NCBI GenBank assembly: GCA_021399405.1
Contig: JAAFKL010000398.1
Location: 1 to 8,098, forward strand
Source: Candidatus Heimdallarchaeota archaeon
GTDB taxonomy: Archaea > Asgardarchaeota > Heimdallarchaeia > Heimdallarchaeales > Kariarchaeaceae
Direction of reading: 5' to 3'
Length of the DNA stretch: 8,098 nucleotides
Part shown: positions 1 through 4,716 of the stretch, one piece after another
Position numbering within the stretch: the first letter of the stretch is position 1
Layout of the letters: each line of letters opens with the position of its first letter
The notes under the pieces: generated by a model
The model's input: the letters and a program-made list of their open reading frames with translations, nothing else
What the model was told of the DNA's origin: nothing
Database searches by the model: none
Program-made: the position numbers and the translations under genes

Positions 1-1
1 G

Positions 2-61
2 CATGATATCAAAGATATTTTCGAGTGGTTTAGATTTAAAAAACGATCAGAGGACCATTAA
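2..61 (+). CDS. 3' end of an unidentified gene cut by the left edge
   Basis: The frame is open from the window edge and ends in TAA at 59-61, giving the 19-residue tail HDIKDIFEWFRFKKRSEDH. It is charged and helix-like and reads like a genuine C-terminus, but it is too short to assign. Tails of this kind (aromatic residues followed by a basic and acidic cluster) occur in transposases among many other proteins, so an IS relic is possible but only a guess. About 155 bp without a recognised gene follow, up to the next start codon. Confidence 0.35.
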   Translation, partial: HDIKDIFEWFRFKKRSEDH

Positions 62-180
62 ATTTTAGGACTAAATTATCAAATAAAGATAGATAAATCG
101 ATTGAGCCCAATTTGCATTTAGAATGATGCTAATTTGATGAAATATATGATCTGAGAATATAATTAAACAACTTAATCAG

Positions 181-190
181 TTATAATATT
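181..190 (+). promoter_or_regulatory. TATA-like box of the 218-679 gene
   Basis: The sequence TTATAATATT is centred about 33 bp upstream of the ATG at 218. Archaeal transcription normally starts about 25 bp after the centre of the TATA box, which predicts a start near 210 and a leader of only about 7 nt. No Shine-Dalgarno sequence precedes the ATG, which fits such a short leader. Confidence 0.5.
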
Positions 191-217
191 GTAGTCAACA
201 TATTGTAACAATAACCC

Positions 218-679
218 ATGTTCTCTTCCGACGATATCCTAAAACAAATCAATCCTGAGGATGTTGATGATCAGATCTACGAGATCAAGATTACCTGTGG
301 AAAGGTCGTCAAGCCTCGTTCCGGATTTGGTCGAAAAAAGACCAATCAAATGGGAACAAAAGCATACAAGATCAAGCGACCCATGCTTGGAACCATGAAG
401 ATCTCCATGTTCTGCATGTTTTGTGAGAGGGACTATAAGCTACGGGTGATGAGTGATCAGAGCATGAGCAGAAAGAGGTACTGGTCACTACTTTGGTTTA
501 GCTTTTTCGTGATTGGATTAGATTTCATTTTTGATTTTGACATAATATGGATTTTGAGTCTATTTCTGTCTTATTTTGTTTATCAACGGATTAAGATTTC
601 ATTTGCTGAGTCCTCAAAAAACCATGAAACTCGTGTAATTAGAGAATTTGAACCAATAGGGGTAAATTTTACTAGTTAA
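218..679 (+). CDS. small CxxC protein with C-terminal membrane hairpin
   Basis: This is a 153-residue protein of unknown function. Residues 1-85 form a basic cytosolic domain with C27 and a CxxC pair (C66, C69, in FCMFCERDY) that could take part in metal binding, although a full four-ligand zinc site is not evident. Two hydrophobic segments follow, about 88-104 and 107-124, separated by only a few residues (DFD), so a re-entrant or hairpin membrane anchor with both ends on the same side is likely. A polar tail follows. The start is supported by the TATA-like box at 181-190. The first 85 codons use noticeably more C- and G-ending codons (atc, aag, cgt) than the AT-rich second half, which may mark different constraint or a fusion of two origins. 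No family is recognised and no operon partner is visible. Confidence 0.75.
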   Translation: MFSSDDILKQINPEDVDDQIYEIKITCGKVVKPRSGFGRKKTNQMGTKAYKIKRPMLGTMKISMFCMFCERDYKLRVMSDQSMSRKRYWSLLWFSFFVIGLDFIFDFDIIWILSLFLSYFVYQRIKISFAESSKNHETRVIREFEPIGVNFTS

Positions 680-852
680 TTTACTAAATTTCCAACTAAA
701 TTATCACAGTCCACTGATTCACTAATGACCTCGCTTCTCATTTTTTGTTTAGTTTGATCATTCTTGAATTGAACACATTTCAATTTATATTGTGATGATG
801 CATATTTTCGAGCTTTTTGGATTTGGTGGAGGGTTCTGTAGCATTCACTGAG
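676..852 (-). other. short open frame, possible gene relic
   Basis: On the minus strand a 58-codon stretch is open between a stop at 853-855 and a TAA at 676-678, which overlaps the stop codon of the convergent 218-679 gene. It reads LSECYRTLHQIQKARKYASS and continues with a basic, polar sequence. The composition looks protein-like, but there is no ATG near its upstream end; the candidate starts are a TTG at about codon 24 and an ATG at codon 38. It may be the tail of a decayed gene, or chance in AT-rich DNA. No other gene is visible in the 218 bp between 679 and 898. Confidence 0.2.
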
Positions 853-868
853 TTAGCAGAGAGATGAA

Positions 869-878
869 TTATATATAA
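869..878 (+). promoter_or_regulatory. TATA box giving a leaderless HEPN mRNA
   Basis: TTATATATAA is the cleanest TATA box in the window. Its centre lies about 24 bp before the GTG at 898, so the predicted transcription start falls on or next to the start codon. This supports GTG 898 as the true start and predicts a leaderless transcript. Confidence 0.65.
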
Positions 879-897
879 GCAAAAACAATAGATAAAT

Positions 898-1797
898 GTG
901 AATTCTGATGAAATAAAAAAAACCGATTGGCTAGGTTTTTTTGGTAAATTAATGATGAAGATCTCTTTTTCAAAGAGTCCACCAAATTATTCCAAGTATT
1001 TGGATAAGATTACTGCCCTTGAAACTGAAATTGGAACACTATCTATACCTTGGAATATTGATGAGATTGATCATAGACATAAGCAGAATTTTCAAGATTA
1101 TTTAGTTAAAAAGTTGATTTCTAGTTATACAAGGTTAATGCAATATGGAGCGGGCATAAAGGCTGATATTCCGGTAGCAGTTAAGGGAGATTTAGTATCC
1201 TCAAATCACATCCAGTACCCTCCAATTTCACAAAAAACTCCAGTAGGTGAATCAGATAGTAATATTAACAAAGTGATGCAGGATTTATTAAATAATTTCA
1301 CTTTAACTAATTGGGAGGAATTTGCAATTTCTCAGTATATCTCATCGTATGAATATATACTGAATAATTTTATTCTCCCAATTTTTGATAATTTACAAGC
1401 TCAATATATTATTCCTGATAATGCGAAAAAAGAATGGAAGAAATGGAAAGGATCTCGACGCATATATTATTGGCCCAGTCATCTTAAAATTTTAGCTGTA
1501 ACTGATTTCTTTAGTCATAATGAGGATTATCGAGATCTTATAGTTCTTATCGAAGATTTGGAGACCGACCTTCGAAATGGGCTTGCTCACGAGAATATGT
1601 ATATATCAGATGATATAATACATTATTTTCAAAAAATTAAGTCAAAATTAATTTGGAAAGAGATGGAAGTGCAAAGATTTGCAATTAAGTCATTTTACCA
1701 ATTGTATCATAAGATTTTCATTATGCAAATGATTACAATGAGAACAAATATTGAAAGCGATTTCTTGAACAAATTATTTCATGAAGTAGAAGATTAG
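898..1797 (+). CDS. HEPN-like domain protein, putative RNase
   Basis: This 299-residue, mostly helical protein has no signal peptide or membrane segment. The telling feature is DLRNGLAHENMY at residues 224-235, in which R226-N227 and H231 make the Rx4H motif that forms the catalytic site of HEPN-domain ribonucleases. Helix-rich sequence precedes it (about 138-221, including SQYISSYEYILNNFILPIF), and a long C-terminal helical part follows (240-297), as expected for a HEPN four-helix bundle. The N-terminal 130 residues match nothing I recognise. HEPN proteins act in toxin-antitoxin, abortive infection and CRISPR systems as RNA-cutting effectors; some are non-catalytic. GTG is chosen as the start because the TATA box at 869-878 places transcription initiation there, and an ATG at 896 is followed at once by TGA. 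No antitoxin or nucleotidyltransferase (MNT) partner gene is adjacent. The codons are very AT-rich. The HEPN call rests on the motif and its context only. Confidence 0.65.
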   Translation: MNSDEIKKTDWLGFFGKLMMKISFSKSPPNYSKYLDKITALETEIGTLSIPWNIDEIDHRHKQNFQDYLVKKLISSYTRLMQYGAGIKADIPVAVKGDLVSSNHIQYPPISQKTPVGESDSNINKVMQDLLNNFTLTNWEEFAISQYISSYEYILNNFILPIFDNLQAQYIIPDNAKKEWKKWKGSRRIYYWPSHLKILAVTDFFSHNEDYRDLIVLIEDLETDLRNGLAHENMYISDDIIHYFQKIKSKLIWKEMEVQRFAIKSFYQLYHKIFIMQMITMRTNIESDFLNKLFHEVED

Positions 1798-1798
1798 G

Positions 1799-2102
1799 AT
1801 TCTAGAAATTGCTGAAATCCAAATGTTGGTTTCAAGTAAATAGAATTCAATACATTGTTTTCATATGCAATATGATGATCAAAAAGAAAAGCAGGTTCTT
1901 ATGTTAAGAAACATATTTGATACATATGACAAAATGCGAGAATTGCATGATGGTGGAGTAGAACTTGAACAAATTACAAATTTAGATTTATTTGACATAA
2001 ATCGCTCGTATGAAATATGAAGAAACAACAGATAGCTTGAAAGAATTAGCTAAAGAAATTGCAAACATGTCAATTGATCAATTCGAAGTAATTCAAGTCT
2101 AG
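1799..2102 (+). pseudogene. atpA: decayed 3' end of A-type ATP synthase subunit A
   Basis: The frame starting at 1799 reads ILEIAEIQMLV, like the conserved E-L-x-E-I-x-x-L-V segment near the end of subunit A. An in-frame TAG stands at 1841, and about 15 residues appear to be missing there. The same frame resumes with NSIHCFHMQYDDQKEKQ (compare QNAFxxxDxYxxxEKQ) and then VLMLRNIFDTYDK, GGVELEQI and LFDINRS, matching the ML..I..fY, G(V)xxxxI and I.R positions of the family. Dropping the T at 2009 switches to MKYEETTDSLKELAKEIAN up to TAG at 2100-2102, which restores the usual RMKY.xEE tail. Intact archaeal subunits are about 580-590 residues, so only roughly the last 100 codons remain. Two short frames, 1865-2020 (51 codons) and 2010-2102 (30 codons), could be mistaken for small genes. 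The alignment is from memory of the family. Confidence 0.7.
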
Positions 2103-2234
2103 TTACATATTATATCCTACTGCATTACACCAGTTTTTAACCCTCTGGGGTGTGTTTTTGATAAACCCTGGCACAATAACCTGAATAAACCTGTTTTTCA
2201 AATTGATCTGATCAATTCGACTGTAAGTCTTCAT
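2103..2234 (-). other. 43-codon open frame, possible small gene or relic
   Basis: On the minus strand an ATG at 2232-2234 opens a frame ending in TAA at 2103-2105, tail to tail with the subunit A remnant. The frame stays open 10 further codons upstream, to a stop at 2265-2267. The product starts MKTYSRIDQINLKNRFIQ and ends RVKNWCNAVGYNM; it is basic, with no signal peptide. I recognise no family. It may be a relic of the same decay zone, or chance. Apart from this, 2103-2366 holds only the inverted repeat at 2201-2217 and no other gene. Confidence 0.2.
2201..2217. repeat. 17-bp inverted repeat AATTGATC-T-GATCAATT
   Basis: There are two perfect 8-bp arms around a single T, and the similarity extends imperfectly outward to 12 bp per arm. 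Such a tight dyad is more like a dimeric protein binding site than an RNA hairpin. A related perfect palindrome, AATTGATCAATT, lies at 2072-2083 inside the subunit A remnant, and both are followed by CGA (the shared 11-mer is GATCAATTCGA at 2076-2086 and 2210-2220). Confidence 0.5.
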
Positions 2235-2366
2235 GTCTAAAGATTCGCGAAGTCTATAAGAATATTATGCAGATTAGTACACTTTGACACTCTTAGAGCA
2301 TATTTGGACCATAAAGCGCGGTATAATCTAGCAAATAGTTAATCGATGAAATGATTTGTTAAGACA

Positions 2367-2549
2367 TTAACTGGATCGAGCTCGGGTATGACTGTGGTAA
2401 ATAATAAATTTCATATCAATTTCATCTGAGACATAGTTTTTTACTATCTGTAGAAGAGTATATGTTTTTCCAGTACCAGGGAGTCCGATGATTTTGTATG
2501 ATTTTTTCTCATTAAATTGAATATCACTAGGGTTGGCAAGAGTCAGCAT
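2367..2549 (-). pseudogene. truncated N-terminus of a P-loop helicase-like ATPase
   Basis: Only 60 codons remain, from the ATG at 2547-2549 to TAA at 2367-2369. Residues 18-32 contain a textbook Walker A motif, YKIIGLPGTGKTYTLL, with K28 and T29 as the nucleotide-binding residues. Residues 47-58, KFIIYHSHTRAR, resemble the strand and T-R-A motif (motif Ia) of UvrD/Rep-type superfamily 1 helicases, in which 'F(V/I)TxTRAAA' follows Walker A at this distance. The frame then breaks, and motifs II-VI are absent. I could not follow the rest of the helicase in the other minus-strand frames down to 2103. An intact protein would be several hundred residues long. SF1A helicase is the best guess; any P-loop ATPase with a short N-terminus is possible. 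A promoter-like box at 2580-2589 suggests the stub may still be transcribed. Confidence 0.6.
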
Positions 2550-2579
2550 TCTAATAACAATTATATCAAGCTGTGAATG

Positions 2580-2589
2580 TTATTTAAGC
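2580..2589 (-). promoter_or_regulatory. TATA-like box before the helicase stub
   Basis: Read on the minus strand, GCTTAAATAA is centred about 35 bp upstream of the ATG ending at 2549, which predicts an 8-10 nt leader, as for the gene at 218. A nearer AT-rich box (about 2558-2568) sits too close to the ATG to serve it. The stretch between this and the stop codon of the exported protein gene (2590-2669) is AT-rich and holds nothing else I recognise. Confidence 0.3.
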
Positions 2590-2669
2590 AAAAATATTTA
2601 TTAAATGTAATTTATGTAAGTAATTTTTTGTACTCTTAAATAATGAAATCGTAATTTATTGATGGTCTA

Positions 2670-4316
2670 TCAGTTAAAACATAATCTTCTGCATATAGGT
2701 GCTGGTGGTGGTGCAACATAAACGTAGAAATAATATGTACCATCAAACCATCCCTCCTTCACTATTACATTGTCTATTACGATATAATAGTAAGCCCTGT
2801 ACCAACCAGTCCAGGGTGCTGTATATTGATCATTAAAATTCTGTACGCCTGTACCACTATATGATATTTGAATCGTTTTTGCAATTAAGTCCGATTGAGT
2901 TACTGTACTATCTGAGGATTTAAAATATTTGATTGTCAGATCTGTACTATCTGTTTGATCCCAATCTAAGTTTATATTGAGATTGGCACCAGTTGCAGAG
3001 CTGGTTGCGGAGATGATTGATATTTGAGGATCGAGTGTTAAACAGGTAGATGTGTGGTAAAAGATATTATCTGCTTCAGGAAGTGCGTCTGTAGGTTCCC
3101 ACCAACCAACTGAATGAGAAGTGGTGATGCATACTTCATTGTTGGTACCTTTATCGTAGGTGTATCGATATACAGTTGAAGAGGCTAATGTTTTGAAGAA
3201 GTCAGTTTCGGAATCAATATCTCCTGAGAAAAGATGAGATATCGACGTAGCGGGCTCAGGGACGAGTGTACCTAAATATTGGGAAGCACTGATCATTAAG
3301 AGGGCTCCTCCGACATAAGGATTACCATACCCAACTATGCCTGCTGCAGAATTGATCCATTGGGCTGCTGTCATTATTCCACCAATAATTCCAGCATCTC
3401 TACCTGAATCTGTATTGGTGCTTTCGTCAACAACGAATGTGGAGGTATCATCAATAATCACATAACCATGATCTAGCGCATTCAGAGTACCGGATCCGGT
3501 GGCAACAGATCCAGATTGGGAAATTCTGTACACACCATGTTTTCCCCTGAAATTTACATTGTCATGTTCTGAATTAATTTCGGCAAGCGTATTTACCCTA
3601 AATATAACATCATATATGCCTGAAGTTCCAAGAGGAATTGTGACACTTAGTATCTCAATATTTTGTTGAGCAAGACCATAGGACTCTTGTGTAAACTCGT
3701 TATTCTGAAAGTCATAAATGTGTAATGTCTCCTTATCAGTATCTTGTGGCCCGTAGCTGATGAGTAAATCATCTAAATATGAATCCACATCGAAATCGGT
3801 TGCCAGATCTGTGATCAGGATTTGTACGCGTATTGCCACAGCATTACTAGGTATAGATGTACTTATTTGGGGTGAAACCCAATCATTGTCACTCTCTATC
3901 CACTGAGAATTTACTCCGGTCCATTGATCAATATAGTATTCTAATTTGAATTCAACCGAGTCATCATCCGAACGAAAGTAACCTTGAAAAGATACTTGAT
4001 AGTTCTTCTCCTTTATCTCGTTCAATCGATCAGTAAAATCGTAGGTTAAGACAGCTTGTTGATCACTATTTTCCACATGTAACCCACTATTACCAGTTCT
4101 CACTGCAATGGGGCTAATTGTTGCATCAGTACCAATGTTTTTCGACCATAAATGAGTAGACATTTCAAAATCTCCATTCTCTATCATGGGGTAAGCTACA
4201 CTATCATTTGGTAATATTATGTCGCCTGGTGAACCAAATACACTACTCACATTGCTAAGGAGTAGTAATATCACCAAAACATATAGAAGCTGACCTATTT
4301 TTTTCCTTGAACTCAT
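2670..4316 (-). CDS. exported multidomain beta-rich protein with CBM-like domain
   Basis: This 548-residue protein has a classic signal peptide: basic MSSRKK, hydrophobic core at residues 8-21, then SSVFGSP with likely cleavage near residue 28. Residues 43-190 resemble a carbohydrate-binding-module or galactose-binding-like beta-sandwich: ENGDFEMSTHLWSKN near the start, a YQVSFQGYFRSDD strand, and a closing DSYLDDLLISYG, as in CBM4/9/22-like domains. Residues 196-300 are further beta-structure. Residues 308-351 are a glycine-rich hydrophobic stretch that could insert into membranes. Residues 370-430 contain C396 and C425, a possible disulfide. Residues 432-535 look Ig-like. There is no C-terminal membrane anchor, only a PPPAP stretch and the tail ICRRLCFN, so the protein is probably released or surface-associated. 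It is divergently oriented to the TPR regulator gene and has no other genes in its operon. Its substrate is unknown; a glycan-binding surface protein or a secreted effector are both possible. Confidence 0.8.
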   Translation of the reverse strand: MSSRKKIGQLLYVLVILLLLSNVSSVFGSPGDIILPNDSVAYPMIENGDFEMSTHLWSKNIGTDATISPIAVRTGNSGLHVENSDQQAVLTYDFTDRLNEIKEKNYQVSFQGYFRSDDDSVEFKLEYYIDQWTGVNSQWIESDNDWVSPQISTSIPSNAVAIRVQILITDLATDFDVDSYLDDLLISYGPQDTDKETLHIYDFQNNEFTQESYGLAQQNIEILSVTIPLGTSGIYDVIFRVNTLAEINSEHDNVNFRGKHGVYRISQSGSVATGSGTLNALDHGYVIIDDTSTFVVDESTNTDSGRDAGIIGGIMTAAQWINSAAGIVGYGNPYVGGALLMISASQYLGTLVPEPATSISHLFSGDIDSETDFFKTLASSTVYRYTYDKGTNNEVCITTSHSVGWWEPTDALPEADNIFYHTSTCLTLDPQISIISATSSATGANLNINLDWDQTDSTDLTIKYFKSSDSTVTQSDLIAKTIQISYSGTGVQNFNDQYTAPWTGWYRAYYYIVIDNVIVKEGWFDGTYYFYVYVAPPPAPICRRLCFN

Positions 4317-4716
4317 TTTCGTTCGTACCTCATCACTATTCCAAACATAATAAGTCTAATTATCTTTCGATTTAACGAAATTAATTCCATTTTCATGTTA
4401 TTTTCACTTTTTCTAAATCCTTGATCATATTTCGATCAATGATATAGTAACCATTCTGATAAATTCACATTTAAGCTTTATCCGAACCCAAAAGATAGTG
4501 GTAAATTTTAGGTTTTCACGGATAAGTGATTTTTAACCCTAATTTCCAAAAAATCTCAAATGAGAGAATTCGCCTCACCACTATTGCACATCACCAACTG
4601 ATTAAAATAAAAACCCGAATGATAAACCCATTTTGAAAACAAAAATTCCAATAAATGTATTCTCAAAGCCAAATCCCAATTGTAAACCAATCTTAGCACA
4701 ATGAATTGGTTCCTAC
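4317..4716. promoter_or_regulatory. 400-bp divergent regulatory region
   Basis: This non-coding stretch separates the leftward exported-protein gene from the rightward TPR gene. It holds several small dyads that could be operators: TTTCG-N6-CGAAA at 4365-4380, TTGATC-N7-GATCAA at 4421-4439, and TCTCA-AA-TGAGA at 4554-4565. No convincing TATA box lies about 25 bp before the TPR start at 4717. AT-rich candidates at 4601-4610 (ATTAAAATAA) and 4650-4657 would give leaders of roughly 85 or 40 nt, longer than elsewhere in the window. A seven-codon frame, ATG AAT TGG TTC CTA CAT GAC TGA, at 4701-4724 overlaps the TPR start by 8 nt. No larger gene is visible on either strand. Confidence 0.5.
4346..4355 (-). 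promoter_or_regulatory. TATA-like box of the exported protein gene
   Basis: On the minus strand, CTTATTATGT lies about 30-39 bp upstream of the ATG that ends at 4316. By the usual archaeal spacing this predicts a transcription start about 7-10 nt before the ATG. The spacing agrees with other starts in this window, but the box itself is imperfect. Confidence 0.35.

Noticed and set aside
1..217. Insertion sequence end near the left edge
   Set aside because: The 19-residue tail could be from a transposase, but no terminal inverted repeat or target duplication can be shown in the window.
1865..2020. Small gene of 51 codons, possibly with 2010-2102 as a two-gene toxin-antitoxin pair
   Set aside because: The overlap looked like an operonic pair, but together the two frames line up with consecutive parts of the ATP synthase subunit A C-terminus, so a frameshifted remnant explains them better.
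2003..2020. Programmed frameshift joining the two subunit A frames
   Set aside because: There is also an in-frame stop at 1841, an apparent internal deletion and no N-terminal 80% of the gene, so plain decay is sufficient.
2103..2366. Continuation of the helicase in other minus-strand frames
   Set aside because: I translated these frames and found no recognisable helicase motif, only short unassigned pieces.
4554..4565. TCTCA-AA-TGAGA as a hairpin terminator followed by T's on the minus strand
   Set aside because: The loop is only 2 nt and the stem 5 bp, and there is no gene upstream on that strand for it to terminate.
4480..4640. Repeated AACCC/AAACCC words resembling telomere-like or array repeats
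   Set aside because: The spacing is irregular and the flanks differ; no repeat unit or array can be defined.
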